Shown piece by piece: positions 34,571-45,275 of a stretch of 64,000 nt of DNA. Position numbers and translations under genes: made by a program. The notes under the pieces are model-generated. The model did no database searches. It worked only from the letters and a program-made list of their open reading frames with translations, and had not been told where the DNA came from. How positions within the stretch are numbered: position 1 is the first letter of the stretch; each line of letters starts with the position of its first letter. Origin of the DNA: Amyelois transitella (taxonomy: Eukaryota; Arthropoda; Insecta; Lepidoptera; Pyralidae); the NCBI RefSeq assembly GCF_032362555.1, contig NC_083514.1, positions 9,161,001 to 9,225,000 on the forward strand, given 5' to 3'.

Positions 34571-35445
34571 TTCAATAGCTATCAATACAAATTTATTATA
34601 CAGTAAAGTTACCCGACTAATTAAATTATGTAACTATAATTTTAATTAACTGAAAATAACCGAAAGTATACAACAAATACAAGCGACGCACGCACCACAA
34701 TGACGTAAAATTGACGTAATGCTCAGTGTTGCCAACGACGTATCAAGCTCCCCACTAGAATCGACCTAAAACCACTAGAAATCCACTAAAAAAAATCGCA
34801 CCATCAAAAAAAAAACACAAAATTTTCCACTAACTTTATTTCTGTTTTGTCGAAATTAGCACCTGATGTCGCTTTTGGCGGATTAAGCGGCAAATATTAG
34901 ATATTCAAATTAATCAGAGTAAACAAATTGTTATAAGTTTAGTTACAATTAAATAAAAATAAATGATGTTTAAAATAAATGTTTAAAACAATTCGTTTTT
35001 TTAACAGTTTCTGGCCTGGATGCCCGTCCTTTTGGGCGTTTTACTCACCACTAAATTGATGGTTGGCAAATTATTGATTGATGAGTCTAGAAATTGAACT
35101 CCAACAACGATACGGGTGGATTTTATAGGCGTTATTCCAATAATTTAAAAAATACAAAGTTCTTAAATTCCACTAGATAAATCCACTAGCCACTGAAACT
35201 CATAGGCAAGTCAAAACCACCAGATTTAGTGGAAATTCCACTAAGTTGGCAACACTGGTAATGCTCATTACTTGTGTTGCCATTCTCTCCATCGTTTAAA
35301 AATGTCAACGTCAAAACGTAAAAATTCTCGCACATGTTTTTTGGAGTTATCAATGTTGTGTGGAGTTAAGTTCTGTTATTTAAAAGTTAAATAAATACCT
35401 AGTGTAGTTAAATAATACCTACTATCAGTGACATATAATCAAAAA
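34571..35445. promoter_or_regulatory. Shared divergent 5' region of PDCL and PELP1, split by a hAT-type MITE
   Basis: This is the interval between the two divergent start codons. About 61% of it (34724-35257) is a DNA transposon insertion. The remaining ancestral interval is ~340 bases and includes the 5' leaders. No TATA box is obvious. That it is a bidirectional promoter is inferred from the geometry. Confidence 0.55.
34724..35257. mobile_element. hAT-type MITE, 534 bp, with perfect TIRs and 8-bp target duplication
   Basis: Perfect 13-bp terminal inverted repeats CAGTGTTGCCAAC / GTTGGCAACACTG at 34724-34736 and 35245-35257. They are flanked by the 8-bp direct repeat GTAATGCT (34716-34723 and 35258-35265). 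Both subterminal regions carry repeated CCACTA(GAA) motifs. An 8-bp duplication with a CAG-x-GTTGCC end fits the hAT superfamily. No transposase frame is present, so the element is non-autonomous. Confidence 0.9.
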
Positions 35446-38400
35446 ATGAGTAAGCATTGTCTGATTATTGACTGTACCTTGTTAAATAAAAATTGAATGT
35501 ATCTCCTGCCTTGTACACAGTCATTATTGTTATTGAACTTTCAGGTCAAATATTGAACAAAATCCGGGATATAGACCCTAATAACGGTGAAGTTGTTAAA
35601 GATGCACTTTCAAGCTTCTTCTTGAACCTCAACAAACACACTGAATTGGACTGCATCAGATGGTTACGCGCTTTAGAAAACATTATCACCCGGTATTCTA
35701 ACCTCTTCTTATCATCGAAAAGTTTTCTCAAAAACTTATTGAAAACCACTTTTATTTAATTTTTTATAATATTTTAGGTTCCCGAAATACTGTATGTCGC
35801 ATAGAAACACAGCAGAAACATATTTAACACATTTTTTGGACAGTAGTAATTTCTTCTATGTCTTAGAAGCAGCCAAGTGTGCACATGCGCTACAGCAGGT
35901 GAGTTTCTTAAAAAAATCGTAAAAACATCAATTTTCTTCCCGCAAGTATGGATCACAGAGGGAGGGAGGCACAACCAACACAATGTTATAATTTTTTTAC
36001 TGATAGGATAGTTGAGGATGATGTGGATGAAGCAAAGAAAGTATGTAGAGATCGTGACAAATAGAAAGATGTAGTCTCTGCCTACCCCTCAGGGAAAGAG
36101 GCGCGATTTTATGTATGTATGTATGTAGGATATTGAGAAAAGATAAACCTTAATTCCATGTAGTTGTAGGCAATAGCTAAACACAAATTAAGCTTACCAA
36201 ATGAAAGTTTGAGAAATATTGTGGGAAATTCTCTGTTCATCTTTACATGTTCCCCAGCTGCACCCTCTGCTTTGGGCCTGACAGTCCACTACAGAAATAG
36301 ATCATTGAAATCCATATTATTAAAAGAGGTAAAGTTTACAATGTGGATTGTTTCTTTGTAAGGGTTAGTTTTCTTTAATACTGAACAGTTCGTGAAAATT
36401 CTTTTATTGTTAATAAGGTACATTGTCTGCATGTATGTACCACAGACAAAGCTGTGGCGGGCCACTTATTGTTTGATATGAATTCCTCTCTCCATCACCA
36501 GGTACGTCCACCACAGGAGAAATCGGCAACAGCTAAGAGTTGCTGGCGGGATGAGATGAGAGTGCTCTGCAATTCCGTTCACTTGTTGCTCAGGAGTATA
36601 TTCCCAAATTTGGTGGACTTATATAATGGTAATTCAGAGGTTAGTTGCCTACAAACATATTTATGTTTAACTAGGGAACACTGCCATTTTTCAATGACTG
36701 TGTGTATAATGAATGTGTTGTTACATTTAATAATATGCTTATGACACATGCTGTGTGGTTTAAGGCACTTTAGAATAGAACCACTCCATAAGTTTCCCAT
36801 TGATGTTGTAAAAGGCGACTAAAGATAGCCTTGTAAACTTTAGATTCCTCTTGAAAGTGTGGACTAGCACTCACTATTTGAATTTCAGTTCTATCATTAA
36901 ACCATACAGCTGAATGTGACCTTTCAGTCTTTTCTAGACTGTGTACCCCGCAAGGAATATAGATGTGATTGTATGTATATGTTTTGAAAAGAACTTATAC
37001 AATATTGAAATAAACTCATAATTTTTCAGAATGAAGAACCACAAGTGATAAATTCACCATTACTGACTGCTCTTACAAACATAAGTAATGTGAAACACGT
37101 AGACAAGAATGTTGAAAGACAGACGCTTCTGTGCACAAGACTGAGGAATGTTTTCGTTTTTATCCAAGCCATGCTTGTGTAAGTAAATGTGATTTCTATA
37201 AATTGTGCCGTGTGGTTCCACGCACTATACATACAATAGAACCACTCCATTTCTTTCTCATAGTCTGTCTACCGGCAAGGGATATAGACGTGACTATATG
37301 TATGACTAGATTCGATTTTTCAAGTTTCGAAGTTAATAAGCCTTTCCTTAGTCGCCTTTAACGACATCCATGGGAACATATTGAGTGGTTCTTTTCTAAA
37401 GTGCCGGGAACTTTGGTATGTTTAAGAAATAATTTTACATTAATGTACTAATGCGATTAACACGCTATTACTCAAATACACATACACATTCAAGAAGCAT
37501 CATCGAATTTTGGATCAGGTCACGACATGAGTTTAACATTTGTTACCCATAACAATAAGGTTTTAAGAGTAGGACCACTCCATCTCTTTCCCATGGATGT
37601 CGTAAAAGGCGACTAAGGGATAGGCTCACAAACTTAGGATTCTTCTTTAGGTGATGGGCTAGCAATCTGTCACTATTTGAATCTCAATTCTATCATTGGC
37701 CGAAATAGCTGAACGTGGCCATTCAGTCTGTTCAAGACTGTTGGCTTTGTCTACCCCGCAAGGGATATAGGCGTGACCATATGTATGTATTTATGTTCGA
37801 ACGGTATTTTTTTGTCGTACTCGTATTGTCCATTGTACCACGAGCAGTTTTGTTCTGCATGTGTTTCTCTACATAATTTATTAGTGCAAAAATAAAACAA
37901 ATTATTTTTTCAGGGAAATATACCCAGTGCCAAAGCCAGTCCAACCGCAGACGATTCTAGAAGCTCTGATCCGTGCTTTAAGTATAGCGCCATCTAGCGT
38001 CAGTAATGTGGATATAACAGTCATCAAAATTCAGGTTCTGAGAACTGTGGACGCTTTGATTGCATGGTAAGAATTTTTTTTGAAAACCCAATCTCGAACT
38101 TACATTGAGTCTAAGACAATTACTGTTTTATATAACTTTTGTAAAAAGAGAAAAACGCCTGCAATCAACATGCTCCATTTTTGAAGTCAGGTTTCTAAGA
38201 CCTTCTCTTAAGTGTAACAAACACCGCATCAAAATCGGTTAATCGAAACGCGATATAATCAAGGACAAACATACATACTGCTCACACTGAGAACTACCTA
38301 TTTTGAGAAGGTTAAACACAAGAAAACATTGTGGCTGTACATGGAATTATACTTCAAAATCAAATTTTGGGGGACAACAACAACAAACAAAAAACAAATC

Positions 38401-41400
38401 AAACAAACAAAGGAAAACAATTTGGAAAAAAAAGTTATATTATTTTTATTGCTTTATATACATTTACATATGTAATATTTTCTAATTTTAAAATTATTTT
38501 TTTATATTTTAGCCTTGGTGCCAACCTGATTCCTTTTTCATCACTTGTCATCCGATTTGCAATGCAGACCCTCAAGTGGACATCAGAAAATTCCAGCAAT
38601 GAGTCGAGGTATAAATGTTTACTGTTTGTAAAATACTAGCAACCTTGTTGTTGTAAAGTATGTAAATTAAAAAAATAAAAGTAAAATTTTTATGATTGCT
38701 TCAGTTTCTCCGAAGTACCGCCTTTACAAACTTTATCTTTTTAAAATATTAGTATAGAAGTGTATATGTTTTCATTTAAAATAAATGAAGCTTTATTGAG
38801 CCTCTGCAAATTCTCCTGTAGCAAATTTCGCGTCCCAATTTAGTACTTTGTGTTTTCTTAGAAATGTGTGTGCTTGATAAATAATACAAGCTTTTGGTTT
38901 GTGGCGACTTCACTGACGTCACATGCCATCAACCAATTACAGTGAGAATACGACGCGCTCAACCAATAGCAGCGAAGAGTCTATGGTGACATTTCAAACG
39001 TCACACTCCACCAGCTTATCATAGCGCGTATGCTAATTCGCGATAGTCCGAGAATTAGCCAACATCTATTTTTCATATCCCTTAGTGATAAGGGATGTCC
39101 ACTTTTAAATTATTTTTTTTAACTAGAAATCACTTAAAAAATATTAATATGGGCAAAACAACGTATGCCGGGACAATTAGTATTAAATATAATTTAAAGT
39201 ACCCGAAACCGCCGAGCTTGCATGAAGAGAGTTATGAATGTGGATGAAGCAAAGGAAATATGCAGAGATCGTGGCAAGTGGAAAGGGGTAGTCTCTGCCT
39301 ACCCTTCCGGGAAAGAGGCGTGATTTTATGTATGTATGTATAATTTAATATTATCTATGTATTTATATTTCCCCAGTAAGGTCCGTTGCGCCGCCTACCG
39401 CAGCCTGTCCCGCTGGCTGGGCACGCTGCGCGCGCACCGCTGCGCGGGCGCCGGCGCGCGCTGGCCGGGCGAGCTGGCCGCCCACGTGGCGCGTGACGTC
39501 ACGCCCGCCCGACACGTCGTCCAGCTCACTGTACGCGGAGTTTTGAATAAACAGAACTGTTTCTTAGTTTAAAAATTACACATTATTGTACCTTATGTCT
39601 TATGTGACGTGTGGTTCCCGGCGCCAATAACAAAAAAGAAGAGGACCACTCCATCCCTTTCCCATGGATGTCATTAAAGGCGACTAAGGGATAGGCTACA
39701 AAACTTGGGATTCTTGGGCAATAGGCAATGGGCTAGCGACCTGCCACTATTTGAATCTCAATTCTGTCATTAGGACAAACAGATGAGCGTGGCCTATCAG
39801 TGTTTTCAAGACTGGTGGTGTTGACTCTGTCTACCCCGCAGGGGATACAGACAAGACTATTTTTTTATGTATGTAAATGTAAATTTTCACTTTTTTAGAA
39901 GATAATAATTCATTTTTACTACACTTTTATTAGCTTGGGTTGTATCTATGTATGTAACGGAATCTTTTTAACATTTTTTTTGTAATAATTCCCAGTTGAG
40001 AGAAATCCGGACATACCTGGATCAAAATCGGATTCATCAAATAAAAATGCCTTTATAAATTTATTTTAAATTCCAGATGAGTACACAACCAACGAAAAAT
40101 TTAAGCAAGAAGGCTAGGAAGAGACTGGCCAACTCCATGCTGCAAGGGGGCAACATGGCATCGCATATGCCCGGTGAGAAGAACAAAGTCGTCGTGTAAG
40201 TACTTTTTAACAGCAATTTATTTCTTTTAAGTTATAATTTTCTTGTGAGAATTTCTTCTCTTCTTTTCTTCTGAATCTTTGAATAAATTCTTTTTACTTT
40301 TTACTTTTAATTTTATACTGCACTAGCTGTGCCCGCGACTTCGCGTTGAATAGTAATTTTGGGCATCGTTGAAGCCCTCGAGGATGAATAATTTTCCCCG
40401 TATTGTTCACATTTTCCATTATTTCTGCGCTCCTAATAGTTGCAGCGTGATGTTTAATAGCCTAAAGCCTTTCATCGATAAATGGTCTATTCAACATAAA
40501 AATAATTTTTAGATTTGAACCAGTTGTCCCTGAGATTAGCCCGTTCAAAGAAACAAACTCTTCAGCTTTATAATATTAGTATAGATTGATACTGGTAATC
40601 CAAACTAATATTATAAATTCGAAAGTTAGTTTGTTTGTTTGTTACCTCTTCACGGGATATGTTATCTTTTTGAAATATAACGTATATATAATTAAGAGGG
40701 AAATGACATATCTTTGATTCCAAAAACTTAGATCCTATGGAATTTTCTAAAAAAACCTGTATTTTTTTGTAAATGGCTCAAAATTCGTCGCATTTTGGCA
40801 GAGGTAGTTGAACATTAGTTTGAATACTAACCGGTTCTTTTACGGTGAGAGAGGTCATTCAGGCAACTGGATGTGTCACCATGATGAATCCAATACCAGG
40901 TCAGGTTTACCTGCAAAGGTTGCGGAGGTCAAATGGCAGGCGCTTCATATAAAAATCTGACTCCAAGACCCATGGTCAAGAGCATACCCCAGGATCCTAG
41001 GAAGAACAAGTATGTGGTGCAGTCGCTCCTTAATTGAACCGATTTTTACACTATTTTCTTTTTTTTGTGCCGTGCTGTGTGGTTCCCGGCACCAATACAA
41101 AAAAGAATAGGACCACTCCATCTATTTCTCATGGATGTCGTAAAAGGCGACTTAGGGATAGGCTTACAAACTTGGGAGTCTTTTTTAGGCGATGGGCTAG
41201 CAACCTGTCACTATTTGAATCTCAATTCTATCATTAAGCCAAATAGCTGAACGTGGCCATTCAGTCTTTTCAAGATTGTTGGCTCTGTCTACCCCGCAAG
41301 GGATATAGATGTGACGATATGTATGTATGTATGTTCTTTCTTTTTTAGACCTGAAGACATAAATGATGAAGTGGCTATAGCCGCGTTAGAATGCGCGGAA

Positions 41401-44400
41401 ACCTTCTTGACTGTGTGCGGGATATTCCTCAAACCGACTACCCACAAGGTGAGAATTCTTAATCCAAACTAATTTTATAAAGAAAGAAGATTTGTATTTT
41501 TGTTCGTTACAATTAAACTCAAAAACTCAAAAAAATGAATCGATTTTGATGATATTATATATACGAAAAAAGGACTACGTTTTTTACCAGACCGGACATT
41601 AAGGTAGCACTAAGCAAGTTTAACTTTTGAAGTTTTATAATATAAATATCTAATATTACATGTTATTAAGTAAAGTCTTAATAATACTTTCTCTGTCTGT
41701 ATGTTTGCCTTATCACGGAAAGTTGTTGTAGGAATTTTGTTCCGATTTGAACTGTTGGAAAAAGGGTTTTCTTAGAAAGGTTTATATCTATAAATGCTAC
41801 CCGTGCGAAGTCGCTAATCAAGTTATAAATAAACAGAAGATTCTACCGGGACATAAGACAAAAAGACGTCCACATTATATAAGGATTTTTCCCTTATTAC
41901 AGCTATTCCAAGAACGTCTAGTACGCGAATGTTACTCCCTAGAGTCATACTCGAGCGAGCGAGCGCTGTGGCTGCTGCGAGCGTTGGAAGCCACGAGGAA
42001 AACCACGCCCGCGACAGTGGCGCCGCCCACACAGTACTGCTTGCAACTGTACAGCGTTTTGATCAATTCCCAACAGAGGGAGGTATGTATAATTATGTAT
42101 AACTTCAGTATACCTGCGGTTCCGGTCGCGTAAAACGAAAACTCTCGCTTACTTCAGCTCCCGCGGGAATTTCGCGCCATCCTTTATTAGCAGACAGAGT
42201 AACTATCTATATCGCTTAAAGAGTAAAAACTAGTTCATCTAAGTATTTATATAATATATCTAGAAGGATAACTAGTTTTAACTCACAATAAATACTTCCG
42301 TATCTCACTTGAGCGAGCGAGCGTTGTGCTTGCTCCGAGCGTTGGAAGCGATAAGGAAAGCCTCGCCCGCTAAGTGGCGCCATCTACACAGTACTGTTTG
42401 CCAGCTGCAAATAACACACAACAATACATCGTTTTGATCCAATTACCAACAGATATGATGATGTAAGGGATAATATCCCTTAAGCGGCAGATCAAGACAA
42501 CAATCATAATACATTGTGACAGGTTGTTAGTCAATTGCGTTATAAAGGAATCTCAAATTCGTCTCAAAAATCGTAATCGACGGCGTCTGTGGCGCAGCGG
42601 TAGTACGCTTGTCTGTGAGACCGGAGGCACCGGGTTCGAATCCCGGCCAGGGCATGATGAGAAAAGGCCTTTTTCTGATTGGCCTGGGTTTTAGATGTTT
42701 ATGTATATAAAGTATTTATTATAAAATATAGTATCTTTGAGTTAGATATCGTAATACAAGTCTCGAACTTACTTCGAGGCTAACTGAATCTGTGTAATTT
42801 GTCCCGTATATATTTATATTTATTTTATTTAAGCCTTCCCCAAAATGACCATTGTCTTGTTTTACACGTATATAGGGTATTAAGTATAGGTGTATTAAAG
42901 TCATAGACAAGGATCCCGGAAAAAAATTCCTTGCCCGTGGGGTTTACGAAAAACTTATTATGTACTCGAGAGATGGCGTTGTGAATGTTTATTACATTGA
43001 AAAGTATATATGGAAATATGTTGCTTTCTTTTTACCCACAGATATCGAAGTTCTGTTCACAAGCCCTCCTAGACATACGGATGCACCTACACTGTTCGCC
43101 GCCGTCGATAAACTTCGCGTTAGAAGTCGCGGACGACAAGCAGAAGCGTGCGGAGTTGAAGAAATCTAAAATGCAACAAAGGAATAAAGCCGCTTTGGAC
43201 GCCTTTTTAGAGAACAGGTATGATGTTTATAGAACAAATTTTGTAAATGCTATTGAATACAATCACGAATGATTGTAATGTGCCGTGTGGTTCCCGGCGC
43301 TTTAGTAAAATGGACGTCGTAAAATGCGACTAAGGGATAACATGTGGAGGGAAAGGTCGGAGTGGGAAGGCCTAGACAAACGTATCTTGATCAAATGATA
43401 GACGACCTGGCAAAGAGTCAGGTCAAGAGTACCAAGAGAGTTATGAATGTGGATGAAGCGAAAGAAGTACGCGGAGATAGTGCAAGTGGAAAGGCGTGAT
43501 TTTATGTATGTATTCTCTTAGATGTAACTCTGGAAACTGTATCGAAATCCGTTCAGCGAATTGCGAGATAATCGCGGACAAACATACATACATACATACA
43601 AGTCAAACTGAGAACCACCTTTTTAAGGCGGTTAAAAAAAGATATAGGTTAGGTACTAGTTACTGTACTACTGTAGTAGTTACTGAATCGACACAAGGAA
43701 TTAACTTAAGCTATGTTTTCTTTACAGAGTTACAACTGAAAATTCCAACGAAATAATAACAATACTAGATGAACCATCAAATAAGAAGCCAAGACTTGAA
43801 GAAGATACATTAGACAAGATAAGCGTTAGCAGTGACTCTGTTAGTTCCGTAGAAATCAGCGATGAATCTGACGGAGACGTAGAACTAGTTCAAGAAAATG
43901 ATAAAGCTAATGAAAAAGAGAATGAAAATGGAGACATTTCAATAGAAATTGTTGTCGATACTTCTAGTAAAAACAATGATATTCCTGAAAGTAATAAACA
44001 AACAGTTTATATCCCCAACGATGTAGTAGATACAGTTGAAAATAATACACAAATAGAAGTCAATACTGTTACTGAAGTTTCAAATAACCATGAAAAAGAT
44101 GCTCCTAGTTCTCAAGACGACGGAAAAGATAATATTTATGAAGCCAAAACTCAACTACCAATTAACGCTTCAAATGAAACAGTAGATGAAGATATGCCAT
44201 TATCAGCTGAAATAGCATACGATTTACCCGCAACGGTGAAAGAAGTGCCAGTTTTAGAAAAAAATGACGATGATAATCTTCCGAGTACTAATGACACCGA
44301 TGACATTCAGATAACTTGCGGGCAAGTTGTCAAAAATTCACAAGATGGCGCTGAAAAGGCTAAAACTGAATGTGAAACACCCAAAGTGAATGGAAATAAA

Positions 44401-44541
44401 TCTCCTGAGAAAATAATGATAGATGATGAAGTTTTAGTTCCTGAAGTAACAATTAAAATTGGTGCTCTTAATGATACTATAACAGTTGATGATATGATGG
44501 CAGATTTCGTTGATGAGGTTAACGAAGAAGGTACCGTGTAA
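35446..44541 (+). CDS. PELP1 / Rix1-type ribosome biogenesis protein, 836 aa
   Basis: Fourteen coding exons: 35446-35449, 35545-35692, 35778-35898, 36170-36328, 36502-36639, 37030-37178, 37914-38066, 38513-38608, 39377-39530, 40077-40195, 41349-41448, 41903-42082, 43042-43217, 43728-44541. All phases close on 836 residues. The first coding exon is only ATGA. The N-terminal ~560 residues are helical (LALENIIT-, HFLDSSNFFYVLEAAKCAHALQQ-, RTVDALIAC-like repeats), as in the RIX1/NUC202 region of PELP1. A basic SKKARKRLANS patch lies in exon 10. The last exon (residues ~566-836) is a low-complexity acidic D/E/N/S tail with a KKPRLEE basic spot. PELP1 scaffolds the Rix1 complex (TEX10, WDR18, LAS1L) in 60S maturation and is also a nuclear-receptor coregulator in vertebrates. 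The acidic tail and N-terminal layout support the call; the proline content of vertebrate PELP1 is not seen. Intron 12 holds a decayed copy of exon 12. Confidence 0.85.
36010..36129 (+). mobile_element. LINE-T 3' end in PELP1 intron 3
   Basis: GATGATGTGGATGAAGC through CCCTCAGGGAAAGAGGCG to (ATGT)n. It lies 40 bases upstream of the exon 4 acceptor. Confidence 0.75.
36750..36985 (+). mobile_element. SINE-A, diverged, in PELP1 intron 5
   Basis: GCTGTGTGGTTTAAGGCAC head to GATGTGATTGTATGTATATG tail. It ends ~45 bases before the exon 6 acceptor. Confidence 0.85.
37205..37411. mobile_element. Deleted forward SINE-A followed by a reverse SINE-A head, in PELP1 intron 6
   Basis: 37205-37303 is a forward head joined directly to a tail, lacking ~150 internal bases. 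37330-37411 is a reverse head segment (CCTTAGTCGCC to GTGCCGGGAAC). The first copy starts 26 bases after the exon 6 donor. Confidence 0.8.
37567..37795 (+). mobile_element. SINE-A lacking the first ~35 bases, in PELP1 intron 6
   Basis: AGGACCACTCCATCTCTTTC to GCGTGACCATATGTATGTA. Confidence 0.9.
39203..39341 (+). mobile_element. LINE-T 3' end in PELP1 intron 8
   Basis: It starts AGTACCCGAAACCGCC and ends GCGTGATTTTATGTATGTATG. A short flanking repeat TATAATTTAA is seen on both sides. It ends ~35 bases before the exon 9 acceptor. Confidence 0.8.
39604..39879 (+). mobile_element. SINE-A, full length, in PELP1 intron 9
   Basis: GTGACGTGTGGTTCCCGGCGC to TTTTTATGTATGTAAATG. Confidence 0.9.
40318..40590 (+). 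repeat. Dispersed repeat E, in PELP1 intron 10
   Basis: It starts CTAGCTGTGCCCGCGACTTC and ends TTATAATATTAGTATAGAT. This is a common insect non-LTR/SINE layout. Confidence 0.82.
40800..41015 (+). mobile_element. SINE-B, 5'-truncated, in PELP1 intron 10
   Basis: TTAGTTTGAATACTAACCGG to CCATGGTCAAGAGCATACCC. Confidence 0.7.
41067..41335 (+). mobile_element. SINE-A, full length, directly at the PELP1 exon 11 acceptor
   Basis: GTGCCGTGCTGTGTGGTTCC to (ATGT)n. Only TCTTTCTTTTTTAG separates the tail from exon 11. CTTTTTTTT-like tracts lie on both sides as an imperfect duplication. Confidence 0.92.
42303..42456 (+). pseudogene. Decayed tandem duplicate of PELP1 exon 12 inside intron 12
   Basis: About 150 bases closely resemble exon 12 (41945-42078). 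The matching stretch includes GAGCGAGCGAGCG, CGAGCGTTGGAAGC, GTGGCGCC, ACACAGTACTG and CGTTTTGATC in the same order. The first part still reads SERALCLLRALEAIRKASPAK, but a one-base loss near GCTAAGTGG and a ~15-base insertion after the CTGTTTGC segment break the frame. No good acceptor flanks it. It is a dead exon copy, not an alternative exon in use. Confidence 0.8.
42583..42830 (+). mobile_element. SINE-C with tRNA-derived head, in PELP1 intron 12
   Basis: The head has an A box (TGGCGCAGCGGTAG) and a B box (GGGTTCGAATCCC). The tail is GCCTGGGTTTTAGATGTTTA and CAAGTCTCGAACTTACTTCG. The acceptor stem does not pair, so this is a SINE and not a working tRNA gene. Confidence 0.85.
43280..43345 (+). 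mobile_element. SINE-A head fragment joined to LINE-T
   Basis: GTGCCGTGTGGTTCCCGGCGC and GTCGTAAAATGCGACTAAGGG, then a switch to LINE-T sequence. Confidence 0.75.
43346..43510 (+). mobile_element. LINE-T 3' end, longer 5' portion, in PELP1 intron 13
   Basis: It includes the further-upstream coding remnant GRPRQTYLDQMIDDLAKSQV (by translation across small frame changes) and the [12 protein letters not shown] block. The copy is internally shortened before GGCGTGATTTTATGTATG. It abuts a SINE-A head at 43280. Confidence 0.75.
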
Positions 44542-44663
44542 TTGCATTTTGAAATGTGCCAAGTTGATCGGCTAAAAGCTGTAAGTCATAGGTTTTAAGT
44601 TTAATTTTCTTCCAAAATGTAATCGTCTTTATAAATGATATAGGTATTGAAATATACCGAATT

Positions 44664-44669
44664 AATAAA
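44664..44669 (+). terminator. poly(A) signal of the PELP1 gene
   Basis: AATAAA followed by an A-rich run, about 125 bases after the TAA stop. Confidence 0.55.
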
Positions 44670-45106
44670 AAAAAATCTGCCTATCATGCATGTATTTTTA
44701 TTGCGATTCCCAAAAATATACCAATAAATTGGTACTTGAGGTTATAAAAATGAAACAATGTAAATATTTGGTAAATATTTATTATAAAAAATGTTAGTAT
44801 ATTAACAACTTTATGAAAGTTGTAACATCAAAAATATATTATAATCTAGTTATATAATTATAATTTGTTACATTTTATCATAAAGGCAACATAATTCTGT
44901 AAGGCACATTGTTTGGTGACAACAAAAAGTTGCAGAAAATTGTAAAATCCAGGTTTCTAAATTAATTCATTTAACTTACATAGCTAAACACAAAGAAAAA
45001 ACTAAGCTTCGCTAATATTCTATGGGGTTAGTACGTAGAGTTTTTACTCTATCAAACGAATGGAGCATTCAAACGCGAATATGTATGTCATTTAATAATC
45101 TCTCTC

Positions 45107-45275
45107 TCTTCAGCCCGTCTCTACCCCTTGGGTGTAGGCCTCCTTCAAACTACGCCATTCATCGCGGCTCTGTGCCACTTGCATCCATCTTGTCCCTGCT
45201 ATCTGTCTGATGTCGTCGTCCCAACGCATCTGGGGTCTCCCTCGGGGACGTTTTTCACCCCATGCCATTTAATAA
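45107..45275 (-). mobile_element. C-terminal fragment of an RTE-type LINE ORF
   Basis: The reverse strand encodes WGEKRPRGRPQMRWDDDIRQ, then IAGTRWMQVAQSRDEWRSL and KEAYTQGVETG before a stop. This is the familiar C-terminus of RTE-clade reverse transcriptase ORFs (GRP-x-MRW-DD, AQ-x-R-x-x-W-x-x-L-EA). Only the 3' end is present, between PELP1 and ilk. Confidence 0.85.

Noticed and set aside
34074-34606. Forward-strand frames of 138 and 149 codons
   Set aside because: They are antisense to the PDCL coding exon, and composition follows the reverse complement of its charged helices.
42583-42653. tRNA gene with anticodon-like GTG
   Set aside because: A and B boxes are good, but the acceptor stem does not pair and the sequence continues into a tail shared with two other copies; it is a SINE head.
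42652-42690. Box C/D-like snoRNA motifs (ATGATGA, CTGA)
   Set aside because: They are SINE-C body sequence; no terminal stem or guide arrangement is visible.
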